Below are positions 1 through 8,286 of a DNA stretch of 59,116 bases, in pieces. The DNA comes from an uncultured Alphaproteobacteria bacterium (GTDB lineage Bacteria > Pseudomonadota > Alphaproteobacteria > RF32 > CAG-239), in the NCBI GenBank assembly GCA_910585375.1, contig CAJUCZ010000011.1, positions 1-59,116 on the forward strand. Direction: 5' to 3'. The notes beneath the pieces were generated by a model, which was not told the DNA's origin, searched no databases, and saw only the letters and a list, made by a program, of their open reading frames with translations. The translations under genes were made by a program, and so were the position numbers. Numbering within the stretch: the first letter of the stretch is position 1; the number at the start of each line of letters is the position of its first letter.

Positions 1-847
1 GCCGCGGCCTTTCCTTTTTTTATTTTCGGGTTATGTTTTCTTCATAAAGTTGGTTATTCTTCTTTCTTACTTTTGCTTGACCAAAAGTAAGCAAAAGTCA
101 AGCCCAACCTCATTTTCTAAGCTTTCAGCCCAAAGTTAAGGTCACTACGTTCCAAGGCTCAGTACTTAATATTCGCCTCTTTGGGCCAAAAGCTAAGAAA
201 TCATTCGGTAATCGGGCTAATCAACTCTCCCCGCCCCTCTCACTCATGAGAGGGTGTAGCACGTCTCTTTTTTCTCACCCCCTTGTCCCTTTTGCCGCGG
301 CCTTTCCTTTTTTTATTTTCGGGTTATGTTTTCTTCATAAAGTTGGTTTTTCTTTTCGCTACTTTTGTCATGCTACAAAAGGCCGGAGGCCGGCAGCCAC
401 AAAAGCAAAAAAGCTAGCCCGCTCTCGCTTTCTAGGCTTTCAAGAAAAAGTTAAGGTCGCTACGCTCTATTACATAGTGCTTCACTATTACCTCTTTTTC
501 TTAAAAGCCAAGAAGTTGCTCGCGAAGGGCTGATCAACTCTCCCCAACCCTCTCTCTCAAGAGAGGGGGTGACAGTGCTTCACTTTTAACTATTCACAAA
601 GGGCACACAAACCGTGCCGGACGGGGGAATGGTGTTTTTAATTTCCTCTTTTTCACAAAGACTAAGAAGTACTCGTTAAAGGGCGGGTCAACTCCCCCAC
701 CCCCTCAGGCTTGAGGGGTGGGGTGCTTCACTTTCGGTTTTTGCTCCAAAACCTAAGCCATTCGCAAAGGGCACACAAACCGTGCCGAATGTGAGGATGT
801 GTTTCAGGAGAAAAATAAAAAAGCGGGAGATTAATCCCGCTTTTTTC
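1..847. repeat. Gene-free dispersed-repeat region at the left end
   Basis: No credible gene is seen. Positions about 30-275 are nearly identical to 58650-58890. Positions 1-55 recur directly at 294-348, and a third partial copy closes the window (about 59010-59116). The unit contains a perfect hairpin with arms CTTACTTTTG and CAAAAGTAAG around a 6-nt loop (about 66-91), with overlapping alternative pairings (GCTTGAC with GTCAAGC). Three further hairpins sit in a repeated context near 233-255, 548-568 and 694-722. The phrase GGGCACACAAACCGTGCC occurs twice (about 600-620 and 768-786). Short open frames here have repetitive, low-complexity translations and I do not treat them as genes. Confidence 0.85.
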
Positions 848-849
848 TT
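819..849. terminator. Bidirectional intrinsic terminator
   Basis: AAAAAGCGGGA, a short loop, then TCCCGCTTTTTT. The A- and T-rich flanks let it work in both directions. It overlaps the stop codon of the minus-strand gene ending at 848. Confidence 0.8.
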
Positions 850-1108
850 ACTGCCAAGGATAATCTTTGGCATCGACAAGTTTTATTTCAAACACCTTAT
901 CCAGAAAGGAAAAAAGATAAACATATTCTTCCATTCTCACATGGCTGGTATTTCTTTTTAATTTTTCTATCCGACCTTCAAAAAAATCTATATGATCCGC
1001 CAGTTCCGTACTTGTTAAGCCCTGTTCCGTCATCATCCGGTTCAATTCTTTATTGCAATAACTCCGGAAGGTTTTATACCACTCTTTTCTATATTTTCTT
1101 GATAACAT
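848..1108 (-). CDS. Small HTH-like protein of unknown function
   Basis: An 86-residue basic N-terminus protein that I do not recognise as a named family. Residues about 30-55 (LTSTELADHI and onward) look like the first helices of an XRE-type helix-turn-helix, where a ladder of LTxxELA is common, so DNA binding is possible but weakly supported. A ribosome binding site (GGAG, about 10 nt before the ATG) supports the start at 1108. The gene ends inside an intrinsic terminator. It lies about 26 nt downstream of the terminator of a candidate structured RNA on the same strand, so its expression may depend on read-through from that RNA's promoter. I see no other promoter in the short gap. Confidence 0.6.
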   Translation of the reverse strand: MLSRKYRKEWYKTFRSYCNKELNRMMTEQGLTSTELADHIDFFEGRIEKLKRNTSHVRMEEYVYLFSFLDKVFEIKLVDAKDYPWQ

Positions 1109-1134
1109 TTCTTTTTAGCTCCATAGTTTTGATT

Positions 1135-1295
1135 AAAACAAAACCACCCTAAAACAAGGGTGGCGGAGCTCAAAAACTGCAAAAGATCAGTCACCGTTAT
1201 TCGTTGCACAAGCGCACTTATTTCCGGTACTCCGCCTAAAGACGGATTTCTTTTGAGATGTTTTTGAGACACCACAGCCCGTCTCCGGACTGCAG
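1135..1295 (-). ncRNA. Candidate structured RNA of about 160 nt (6S-like size) or attenuator leader
   Basis: On the minus strand a promoter (TTGCAA, 16 nt, TATGAT; 1323-1328 and 1301-1306) predicts a start near 1295. The transcript would end at a strong terminator, stem CCACCCT/AGGGTGG followed by TTTTGTTTT, at 1134-1163. No convincing gene lies between. CTCAAAAA (1268-1261) can pair with TTTTTGAG (1176-1169). GGCGGAG (1236-1230) can pair with CTCCGCC (1168-1162). A TCCGTC-TTTA-GGCGGA hairpin is a possible alternative. The size resembles 6S RNA, but I cannot match conserved 6S sequence. It could instead be an attenuator leader of the gene at 848-1108. Confidence 0.5.
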
Positions 1296-1300
1296 CTATT

Positions 1301-1328
1301 ATCATAAAGTATTGCAGAGATTTTGCAA
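1301..1328 (-). promoter_or_regulatory. Promoter of the candidate RNA
   Basis: Read on the minus strand: -35 TTGCAA, a 16-nt spacer and -10 TATGAT, followed by a short AT-rich stretch. It is a good sigma70-type match. Confidence 0.55.
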
Positions 1329-1382
1329 GCGGATTTTAGAAAAGTCTAAAAAACCCTTATTCTTAAAAATCGGTACAGAAAC

Positions 1383-1410
1383 AAAAAGCACTCCGAAGAG
1401 TGCTTTTTAT
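1383..1410 (-). terminator. Terminator of the TolC-like gene
   Basis: AAAAAGCACTC-CGAA-GAGTGCTTTTT lies just beyond the stop codon of the gene at 1415-3316. It is symmetrical, so it could act on either strand. Confidence 0.8.
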
Positions 1411-1414
1411 CTGC

Positions 1415-3316
1415 TTAATACCTTGGGCTGGTTTCAATTTCTTTTCCGACCTCGCCGTTTGCAATATAATCATCGGCACAATTTGTACCGCGGCAACGTT
1501 TCAGCACTGTTGCATTTCTGCCTTTGGTCAGCCCACGAACCTGCATGGACGGAACATAGACTTCATCGACAATAATCTTATAGGTAATATAATTAACATT
1601 GCCGTATTCATCTATAATATAGACTTTAACATGATATGTTCCGCCGTCTTTAGGCATCGGAGTTCCGTAGAACGTCATTGTTTTTTCATCAAACGTCAGC
1701 CAATCCGGCAGCGGGCTGTCATCAATCAACCCGGCTTTGAAGGTTAATTTGCCGCGGGCATTGACGTCATTCAACGCGCTTTCGGGAATTGCATACAGAT
1801 AATCTTGTCCGGTTTCCAGTTTCTGGTCGGGAATATTTTCCGACGACAGATTGACCGGCGGACGCTTGGACGGCACATTCAACAGATACGGGCGATTATC
1901 GGGCAGGAAATCGCCGTCACGCCATTTTTCCAGAGTTGAATGCAGATAGACCGCAATCTTGGACGGTTTTTCGCCTAACATATAATAAGGAAGTGCATCC
2001 AGTCCCAGCGCGGCATACAAGTTTCCCAAAGAAGACTGCAGTTCGATATAAGCCTTAGACGCTTTTACCTCGTCCGAGATCGCGCGGGCAGCTTCAAGCA
2101 AAGATTTCGAATCGCGGCTGCCGAGTTTGACTGTAATGTCTTCGGCAATGTCTTCCGACACGTTGGCTATTTCGATGTTAATCTGATAATCTTCCAGCGC
2201 CGACATATAAGACGCCCAGCCGACGTACAGCTGGCTCAGAACCAAATTTGTCATCCGCTGGCGGCGCAATGCCTCCAACTCTCCGGCACGGGGATTTCTC
2301 ACATCTTCAAAAACGTGATATCCGATTTCCTGAGCTTTACGGCTCCAGACTTTATTATAATAAGACGGATTGCCCTGATAATCGTTTTGTGAGGTTGTTT
2401 TAAACTCCTGAACGGTAAATTCCAGATTTTCATCAATATTGACCATGTCGCGCATTTTGAGTTCCGGACGGTTTGTCAATGCAATCCATTCCATATCGGC
2501 CAGCGGCGTGCGGATATCCGGCAGGGAGAAATTGCCGTACAATTTGCCGACAAGCTTATATTCGGTCGCCGGATGAAAGCCCATTAAGGCGGCCAGCTTG
2601 GTTTCGGACGTTTCCAGACTGCGTCTTAATTCCGACAGGTTTTTAACGGCTTCCATATATTCACGTTTCAGCACCAGCTTGTCAGTCGGCAGATACTGGT
2701 TGAGTTTGGCCAGATCATTGGCCTGAGCGTTCAATTCATCGACTTCCAGCGTCAGCACCTCTATCATATCGTCAATCACCGGCAGCAGCCTTTGAGCAGT
2801 CAGAGCCTGCCAATAAAGCACCCGAGTTTCCTGCAACAGGTTATGGATCACTTTCCGGCTTTGCTCAAAGGCCAGATTTTTGCGATATTCCTGATCAACC
2901 GTCTGATAATAAACCGTACTCATATCCAAAAGGTTCCAGGCCAGACGGAGTTCGGAATTGGCATCGGACAGGGAATCGGTGTTTAAATAACCGGCCTGCC
3001 CCATGATTTCGGGAATTTGGTTGACCGGAGATTTTCCGGCTTTAATCAGGCTTTGCTCATAGCTGACGACACGGCGGGTAAAGTTATATTTCAGCGCCAG
3101 AGCCATTGCCATATACATATCTATCGGCTTGGAGATTTTGCGCGGCTGGTTCAGGTACATATTCTGCATGTCCACATCGGCGCGGATTGCGCTGTCCCAG
3201 TCAGAATAAGTTGCTGAAGACACCGTTGTTTCGCTTGCGGAATATCCTTCGTCACGCACACCGCAGGAAGCAACAAAAAACATGCCCAAAATCAAACATG
3301 CCAATATTTTTTTCAT
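1415..3316 (-). CDS. TolC-family outer-membrane lipoprotein with a C-terminal Ig/cadherin-like domain
   Basis: A 633-residue lipoprotein. The N-terminus is a signal peptide ending in a lipobox (VASC, Cys18). The middle (about 60-450) is alpha-helical with the pattern of the outer membrane efflux protein (OEP/TolC) family: a repeated long-helix layout with many Leu, Glu and Ala, as in the channel component of RND pumps or type I secretion. Canonical members end soon after the second repeat. This one continues for about 150 residues into a beta-rich segment with PLPDWLTFDEKTMTFYGTP and a YHVKVYIIDEYGN strand, which resembles dystroglycan-type cadherin/Ig domains (He_PIG/CADG). No periplasmic adaptor or inner-membrane pump gene is adjacent. 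The fusion is read directly from one uninterrupted frame; the exported substrate is unknown. Confidence 0.75.
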   Translation of the reverse strand: MKKILACLILGMFFVASCGVRDEGYSASETTVSSATYSDWDSAIRADVDMQNMYLNQPRKISKPIDMYMAMALALKYNFTRRVVSYEQSLIKAGKSPVNQIPEIMGQAGYLNTDSLSDANSELRLAWNLLDMSTVYYQTVDQEYRKNLAFEQSRKVIHNLLQETRVLYWQALTAQRLLPVIDDMIEVLTLEVDELNAQANDLAKLNQYLPTDKLVLKREYMEAVKNLSELRRSLETSETKLAALMGFHPATEYKLVGKLYGNFSLPDIRTPLADMEWIALTNRPELKMRDMVNIDENLEFTVQEFKTTSQNDYQGNPSYYNKVWSRKAQEIGYHVFEDVRNPRAGELEALRRQRMTNLVLSQLYVGWASYMSALEDYQINIEIANVSEDIAEDITVKLGSRDSKSLLEAARAISDEVKASKAYIELQSSLGNLYAALGLDALPYYMLGEKPSKIAVYLHSTLEKWRDGDFLPDNRPYLLNVPSKRPPVNLSSENIPDQKLETGQDYLYAIPESALNDVNARGKLTFKAGLIDDSPLPDWLTFDEKTMTFYGTPMPKDGGTYHVKVYIIDEYGNVNYITYKIIVDEVYVPSMQVRGLTKGRNATVLKRCRGTNCADDYIANGEVGKEIETSPRY

Positions 3317-3458
3317 AATTTAAACCCTTTATAAATACATGTATGGGTATAAATTATATCAATCTTTCGGAGATTAACAGTATTTATTTGCTTTTATTCA
3401 ACTTTGATGTATAAAATATTTGCATAACCCGAGCGGCGCGATAAAGGTTTTTGTTTTT

Positions 3459-4238
3459 ATGTTCGACATTTTTTATACCGTATTCAAATACAAAGAAAAG
3501 GAAAGCCCTGACAAGCTCGGGCTTTATCCGGAACGCGCCCATACACAGGCCATGCCGGAGCGGCGCTATCTTTGGAGTTCGCGGATTTTGGTCATTCTGG
3601 CCGTTATCAGCATGAGCATAACGATGATGCTGGCGCTTACGATTTACCTGATGCTGCCGCAAAAAACCGTTTATCCCCGCCTGTTGCAGATTAACAAATA
3701 TTTTTCACAGTTAGAGCTGGTTCAGCCGGCGGAGCGGCGAATTCTGGTTACCGACCTGATTGCCGAGCAGCATATTTCCGAATATATTACGTTGCGCAAC
3801 GCCATTACGACCGATTATGACCAGCTGCTTTCCCGCTGGGGGCAGCGGCAGACGATTTTCTGGTATTCCGATGCCAACGTGTATAACAAATTTTACAGTA
3901 CGGATGTGAAATATAATCTGATGCTGTTTAAGAAAAACGCATTGCAGCGTTACGTTAAGGTTGAATGGGTGCGGCCTCTGACTTTCGGCTTGTGGCAGGC
4001 TCAGTTTTTAACCATGGATATAACTCCGGACTCTGACAAGATTGATACCAAAATCTGGCGCGCCACGCTTCGGATTACTTATATGAATCTGCCGTTCAAA
4101 ACCAAGGACGATGCGATGAAAAACCCGTTTGGTTTTGTTGTTACCAACTATTCGCTCGGATATGTCGGAACACCGGACACCTCTCCGCACTATCTGCAAC
4201 GCGCCAGAGAACTGGCGGAAAGCGGGCAGGATCTTTAA
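3459..4238 (+). CDS. VirB8-like type IV secretion protein (orphan)
   Basis: About 259 residues. I start at the ATG at 3459; the longer frame begins with a TTG at 3420 with no better ribosome binding site. A single membrane segment (about residues 40-66) follows a short cytoplasmic part. The periplasmic domain then contains WSDAN/YNKFYS-like and VEWVRPL stretches and ends with NPFGFVVTNYSLGY, which matches the NPxGFxVxxY signature near the end of VirB8/NTF2-like T4SS proteins. VirB8 is a bitopic inner-membrane scaffold of conjugation or effector systems. No other virB gene is in the window, so either the system is scattered, as in Rickettsiales, or this is a stray paralogue. It is divergent from the TolC-like gene and tail-to-tail with the phosphorylase gene (4-nt gap). 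Confidence 0.75.
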   Translation: MFDIFYTVFKYKEKESPDKLGLYPERAHTQAMPERRYLWSSRILVILAVISMSITMMLALTIYLMLPQKTVYPRLLQINKYFSQLELVQPAERRILVTDLIAEQHISEYITLRNAITTDYDQLLSRWGQRQTIFWYSDANVYNKFYSTDVKYNLMLFKKNALQRYVKVEWVRPLTFGLWQAQFLTMDITPDSDKIDTKIWRATLRITYMNLPFKTKDDAMKNPFGFVVTNYSLGYVGTPDTSPHYLQRARELAESGQDL

Positions 4239-4242
4239 TCTT

Positions 4243-5724
4243 TTAAGAAATGACATAACCGTTATTGCCTTCGGCCATGCTGCAGGCATACTCAAACTCG
4301 GACTGCGACATTGAGTGAATCCGGAACAGAGCCTCGCCCTCGTCCACATGGTCTCCGACTTTTTTAAGCAAGTCTATACCGGCACCGGGGCTTTGAATTG
4401 CTCCGGCAAGAACGCCGATTTTGTTAATGCGTGCATTGTCAATGCTTTCGACCGTTCCCCCTTCCCGCGCAATGACTTCTCTGACCAGATTGCCGAGAAC
4501 CGGCTGCGGCGCCTTGCCCTGAGCATGGATGATTTTGTTCATGGCTTCCAGCGCCTGGCCGGAATCCAGCAGTTCTTTGGCAACAAAATACCCCTGACCG
4601 CCGCGCAGTTTGGGATCAAACTCCAAGATTCTGCCGGCAAGGAACAAAGACTTTTCGCGCAAATCCTGCGGCGCATCATCTTTATTGCGCAAGACCTGCA
4701 TAATATCGCGGGCTTCCAAAACGGCACCGACACCGTTGCCTATAGGCTCGCTGCCATCGGTAATTACGGCCTCGACCTCTATGCCTATCTGATCTCCGAC
4801 GTATTCGGCCAGTTTGCGAATCTGCATGGCTTCTCTGGTATTTTTGATGCGGGAATTGGGGCCGACCGGAATGTCTATCAGCAGATTCGTCACGCCCATT
4901 GCCATTTTTATTGCCAGAATCTCCGCGACGAGATGTTGCTGCTGGGTTGTGCCGATTTGGCGTTCCACCGTAGATATAATCTTATTGGCCGGAGCAATGT
5001 CCAAATTACGGTGGCAGGCCAGAACGCCGCGGGTTTCGTTTACTATTTCGCGAATCTCATCTTCGGTCAAGTCGACATTGGCCAAGACGCTCATGGTATC
5101 GGCCACGCCGGCGCAGGAACTCAGCGAATGCGATACGGTTTTGGGAATCGGCAGCCCGTAAGCCGCAACGATGGCCGTCAGGATAATATCGGTCTTATTG
5201 CCGGGGACGCCGCCAAGGCAATGGTGATCAACCACAATGCTCTCATGATCCCAGTTGATTGTGTTATTACCGATTAAGGCCTGCGTAAAAGACAAGACTT
5301 CCTGCGGGGTCATAAAAGCGCCCGAAGCCACCAGAAAAGAAGCAACATCCATATTGGAATAGCGCTTGTTTATAATATCATTGACAATATTGTTATATTC
5401 CGCAGGACTCAAAATATTGCCGGCAATTTTGCGCTTGATAGAATTCAGGCTCGGAGGAGGAGGAGTCAGCGACAATGTCACAATCGTGCCCTCCGGCAGG
5501 TTCAACTGCTCAAAAGCCTCAGTATTCAGTCCGATTTCGTCCGGCGTGACAATATCTTCGTCTTCGACAATCTGCAAAAAACCGTACAACGGCTGGGCGC
5601 CTCCGTGAACCTCTACTTTGGTAAGAAAACGAATCTCATCCATTTTATAAGCCACGCAGTTTTTGTGGAGGTAAACAATGTTTTCATTAAAAGAATTGAT
5701 TGAAATATGTTTGAGTGCCAGCAT
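4243..5724 (-). CDS. deoA: Putative thymidine phosphorylase (long, AMP-phosphorylase-like type)
   Basis: 493 residues, matching the roughly 500-residue type that has an extra N-terminal domain and is shared with archaeal AMP phosphorylases, rather than the 440-residue E. coli DeoA. Family signatures are clear: VVDHHCLGGVPGNKTD (the glycine-rich phosphate loop), SHSLSSCAGVADTMSV, and DIPVGPNSRIKN. The C-terminal domain carries the usual GAGIDLLKKVGDHVDEGE segment. The enzyme cleaves a pyrimidine deoxynucleoside (or a nucleoside monophosphate in the archaeal relatives) with phosphate. Substrate choice cannot be decided from sequence. The start MLALKHI fits the N-terminal pattern of the long form. 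It is divergent from the ygiW-qseBC operon. Confidence 0.85.
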   Translation of the reverse strand: MLALKHISINSFNENIVYLHKNCVAYKMDEIRFLTKVEVHGGAQPLYGFLQIVEDEDIVTPDEIGLNTEAFEQLNLPEGTIVTLSLTPPPPSLNSIKRKIAGNILSPAEYNNIVNDIINKRYSNMDVASFLVASGAFMTPQEVLSFTQALIGNNTINWDHESIVVDHHCLGGVPGNKTDIILTAIVAAYGLPIPKTVSHSLSSCAGVADTMSVLANVDLTEDEIREIVNETRGVLACHRNLDIAPANKIISTVERQIGTTQQQHLVAEILAIKMAMGVTNLLIDIPVGPNSRIKNTREAMQIRKLAEYVGDQIGIEVEAVITDGSEPIGNGVGAVLEARDIMQVLRNKDDAPQDLREKSLFLAGRILEFDPKLRGGQGYFVAKELLDSGQALEAMNKIIHAQGKAPQPVLGNLVREVIAREGGTVESIDNARINKIGVLAGAIQSPGAGIDLLKKVGDHVDEGEALFRIHSMSQSEFEYACSMAEGNNGYVIS

Positions 5725-5820
5725 GTTTGTTCCGTCGCAAAGGTTTCGTCTTGCCGGTTATTATACACCTTATTCCCGAATTGTATAGATTTTTTATTTT
5801 TTCAAAAAAATTTTTAAATC

Positions 5821-5837
5821 CTTAAGCGTTACTTAAG
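5821..5837 (+). promoter_or_regulatory. Tandem response-regulator box (PmrA/QseB-like)
   Basis: CTTAAG-CGTTA-CTTAAG: two identical half sites with an 11-bp repeat period, the layout bound by OmpR/PhoB-class dimers and matching the PmrA consensus (YTTAAK-N5-YTTAAK). A -10-like TACATT (about 5854-5859) lies about 16 bp further on, so the second half site would overlap the -35 position. This suggests autoregulation of the operon that starts at 5900. Confidence 0.65.
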
Positions 5838-5899
5838 TTTGCCATGGTGAAGTTACATTGTAAACAGCTAATGTATTTAACAATCAAAGGAGAAAAGAT

Positions 5900-6262
5900 A
5901 TGAATAAAATGTTTATGGCTATTTCCGCTCTGGCTTTTACTTCCGGCTTCAGCGCCGCTGCTTTTTCCGCTCAGCCGGCCGGCGGTTTTCAGGGACCGGG
6001 GCTGCCTACTTCTACTGTTGCCGAAGCCCAGAAGCTCAGTGACGACACAGCAGTCGTGCTGGTCGGACAGATCGAAAAAAGTCTCGGGGATGAGAAATAT
6101 CAGTTCAAAGACGCAACCGGTACCATTGTTGTGGAAATTGACGATGAAGACTGGAACGGCGTGAACGTGACCCCGCAGAATACCATTGAAATTCACGGCG
6201 AAGTTGACAAAGATATGTTTAATACTAAAATAGACGCCGACAGAGTTATTTTGAAAAAATAA
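5900..6262 (+). CDS. ygiW: YgiW/YdeI-family periplasmic OB-fold (BOF) protein
   Basis: 120 residues. A signal peptide (first 20-24 residues, ending near SAAAFSA) is followed by the bacterial OB-fold family pattern: GPGLPTSTVAEAQKL, then VVLVGQIEKSLGDEKYQF, ATGTIVVEIDDEDW and a final VILKK strand. Family members act in the periplasm in stress tolerance and bind small cationic ligands. An AAAGGAG ribosome binding site lies 7 nt before the ATG. In enterobacteria ygiW precedes qseBC, and the same order is found here with an 18-nt gap. This supports cotranscription and a role tied to the sensor. A tandem CTTAAG box lies upstream. Confidence 0.85.
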   Translation: MNKMFMAISALAFTSGFSAAAFSAQPAGGFQGPGLPTSTVAEAQKLSDDTAVVLVGQIEKSLGDEKYQFKDATGTIVVEIDDEDWNGVNVTPQNTIEIHGEVDKDMFNTKIDADRVILKK

Positions 6263-6279
6263 TCTTACGGATCAAAAAA

Positions 6280-6939
6280 ATGCGGATTTTACTTATCGAG
6301 GATGACCGTCTTATCGGCGACGGACTGAAGACAGGACTGGAAAAGCTCGGATTTGCCGTTGACTGGTTTTGCGATGGGCTGGAGGGTGAAGAAGCCTTAA
6401 TGCAGGCCCCTTACGAAGCGGTTGTCCTCGATTTGGGTCTGCCGGGGCAGAACGGCTTATCCGTTCTGAAAAACTGGAGAAACCGCGGACGCAACGAACC
6501 TGTATTGATTTTAACCGCGCAGGGAGACGTTGACCAAAGGATTATCGGCTTAAACAGCGGGGCCGACGACTATTTGGGCAAGCCTTTTGCCTTAAGAGAA
6601 GTTCAGGCCCGGCTGAATGCCCTTATCCGGCGGCAAAACGGACAGAACAATCCGCTTATCACTTACAAAAATATTACTTTTAATCCGCAAACACTCAAAG
6701 TGACGGCCGACGGCAAAGACGTGATCTTATCCCCCAAGGAAACCGCACTTTTGAAGCTGCTGCTTTTGAACAAGAACAAAGTTCTTTCCAAGGAAGCCAT
6801 TGAAAACAAAATCTATTCCTGGGAAGAAGAAGTGTCGAGCAACGCCGTGGAAGTTCATGTGCATCATTTACGCAAAAAGCTTGGCAAAGATATTGTCAAA
6901 ACAATTAATAAAATCGGATATATATTGGGTGAAGAATGA
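6280..6939 (+). CDS. qseB: QseB-like OmpR-family response regulator
   Basis: 219 residues. The receiver domain (about 1-115) has acidic residues EDD at 7-9, phospho-acceptor Asp51 in VVLDLGLPG, a Thr in ILTAQG and Lys in YLGKPF. The C-terminal winged helix (about 125-219) includes the LSPKETALLKLLLLN and SNAVEVHVHHLRKKLG patterns of OmpR/PhoB regulators. It overlaps the histidine kinase gene by 4 nt (ATGA), so the two are translationally coupled. Placement next to ygiW makes QseB (or its paralogue PmrA/BasR) the best name. The CTTAAG-N5-CTTAAG box at 5821 is its likely target. Confidence 0.9.
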   Translation: MRILLIEDDRLIGDGLKTGLEKLGFAVDWFCDGLEGEEALMQAPYEAVVLDLGLPGQNGLSVLKNWRNRGRNEPVLILTAQGDVDQRIIGLNSGADDYLGKPFALREVQARLNALIRRQNGQNNPLITYKNITFNPQTLKVTADGKDVILSPKETALLKLLLLNKNKVLSKEAIENKIYSWEEEVSSNAVEVHVHHLRKKLGKDIVKTINKIGYILGEE

Positions 6940-8285
6940 AAAATCTGAGTTTACGACTGCGGCTGATGATTTTGTTTGTCGGCTTTTCGTGCCTTATCTG
7001 GGCGACGGCCGGTTTTATCTGCTGGCAGGAAAGCAAAGAAAAAATTGATGAGTTTTTTGACAGCTATCAAATGCTGCTCGCACGGCAGATGGCGTCTGCC
7101 GATTGGAGCCATGTTTCCATGCAGACGCAAAAAATTACCAATAAAATCATCAAAAACATTAAAAACGCCGAGGATGAAGACGAAGCAATCGGCTTTGCTG
7201 TCTTCAATGCTGACGGGAAAATGATTTTTCATGACAACGAAAACGGCAAGGATTTTACTTTCCGGCCGGAAATCGGGACTTTCAGCAAACAAAAAGTGGA
7301 TGACGAATGGTGGCGGATTGTATGGGTTAAATCCGCAGACGGAAATTTTTATATTGCCATCGGGCAGGAAAGGGAATACCGCACCGATATTACAATGGAC
7401 ATGGTAGAAGAATTTCTGGCGCCGTGGCTCGGCGGTCTGGGACTTTTGCTTGTTTTGACCATTATCATTATTTCACGGGAGTTTTCTCCGCTGAAAAAAC
7501 TGGCTTCCGATTTGGAAAACAGACTGCCGGACGATCTATCGCCTTTGACGGGCAAGAACCTGCCTTCGGAAGTCCGGCCGATGATTGAGGCAATCAACCG
7601 CAGGATGGCACAAATTGACGACCTGTTGCAAAGGGAAAGAAGCTTTATTTCCGACTCGGCCCATGAACTTCGTACGCCCCTGACGGCATTGAAAATTCAG
7701 CTTGAAGTTGCCGAACTGGCCGGCAATGACCAGAAAATGCGGCAGGTTGCCCTGCAAAAGCTTGGTATCGGCATTGAACGCTCTGCCCGACTGGTTGAGC
7801 AGTTGCTCGCTTTGTCCAGATTGGAAGCGAAACAGGCACAGAATGAGGTTTTTGAGCAGATTGACTGGGATAATATTGTCCGGCAGATTAAGGATGAGTA
7901 TGCTTCTGCCGCCGCAGCAAAGAATATCTCATTTCAGGAAAAGCTGGCCGTACCTGCGGTTATTCATGCCGGCAATCCGGTTTTGTGCGCTTTGCTGATG
8001 CGCAATCTGATTGATAATGCCATCAAATACAGTCCGGAAGGCGCCGTTATCAGTATTGAACTCAATACGGACCACATTAAGGTAATCAACTCCGGCGCTC
8101 ATGTCGAAACCGCTCATTTGAACAGGCTGAGCGAGCGCTTTTTCCGGCCGGCCGGACAGAAAGAAAACGGCAGCGGCCTCGGGCTGGCCATTGTCAGCCG
8201 GATTGCCGGTCTTTACGGCTGTTGCCTGCATTTTGCCAATACCTCCAAGGGTTTTGAGGTCAGGATTGAGAAGGAAAATATTTAA
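6936..8285 (+). CDS. qseC: QseC-like sensor histidine kinase
   Basis: 449 residues. Membrane segments at about 10-30 and 160-182 enclose a periplasmic sensor domain (about 31-160). A short linker leads to the HisKA domain with phospho-acceptor His243 in SDSAHELRTPLTA. The ATP-binding domain has the N-box NLIDNAIKYSPEG and the G-box GSGLGLAIVSRI. The architecture and the partner QseB fit the QseC/PmrB group. The periplasmic segment is rich in acidic residues (NAEDEDEAIG, VDDEWW), as in kinases that sense cations or cationic peptides, but the ligand is not known. ATGA overlap with the regulator gene. Confidence 0.9.
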   Translation: MKNLSLRLRLMILFVGFSCLIWATAGFICWQESKEKIDEFFDSYQMLLARQMASADWSHVSMQTQKITNKIIKNIKNAEDEDEAIGFAVFNADGKMIFHDNENGKDFTFRPEIGTFSKQKVDDEWWRIVWVKSADGNFYIAIGQEREYRTDITMDMVEEFLAPWLGGLGLLLVLTIIIISREFSPLKKLASDLENRLPDDLSPLTGKNLPSEVRPMIEAINRRMAQIDDLLQRERSFISDSAHELRTPLTALKIQLEVAELAGNDQKMRQVALQKLGIGIERSARLVEQLLALSRLEAKQAQNEVFEQIDWDNIVRQIKDEYASAAAAKNISFQEKLAVPAVIHAGNPVLCALLMRNLIDNAIKYSPEGAVISIELNTDHIKVINSGAHVETAHLNRLSERFFRPAGQKENGSGLGLAIVSRIAGLYGCCLHFANTSKGFEVRIEKENI

Positions 8286-8286
8286 T

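Noticed and set aside
246..533. 95-residue frame in the left repeat
   Set aside because: It runs through a dispersed repeat with low-complexity translation, and no ribosome binding site is seen.
1042..1305. 87-residue minus frame
   Set aside because: It overlaps the candidate RNA, its terminator and the start of the gene at 848; the product has no protein-like features.
4315..5277. 320-residue plus-strand open frame
   Set aside because: Antisense to the thymidine phosphorylase gene, whose motifs are clear.
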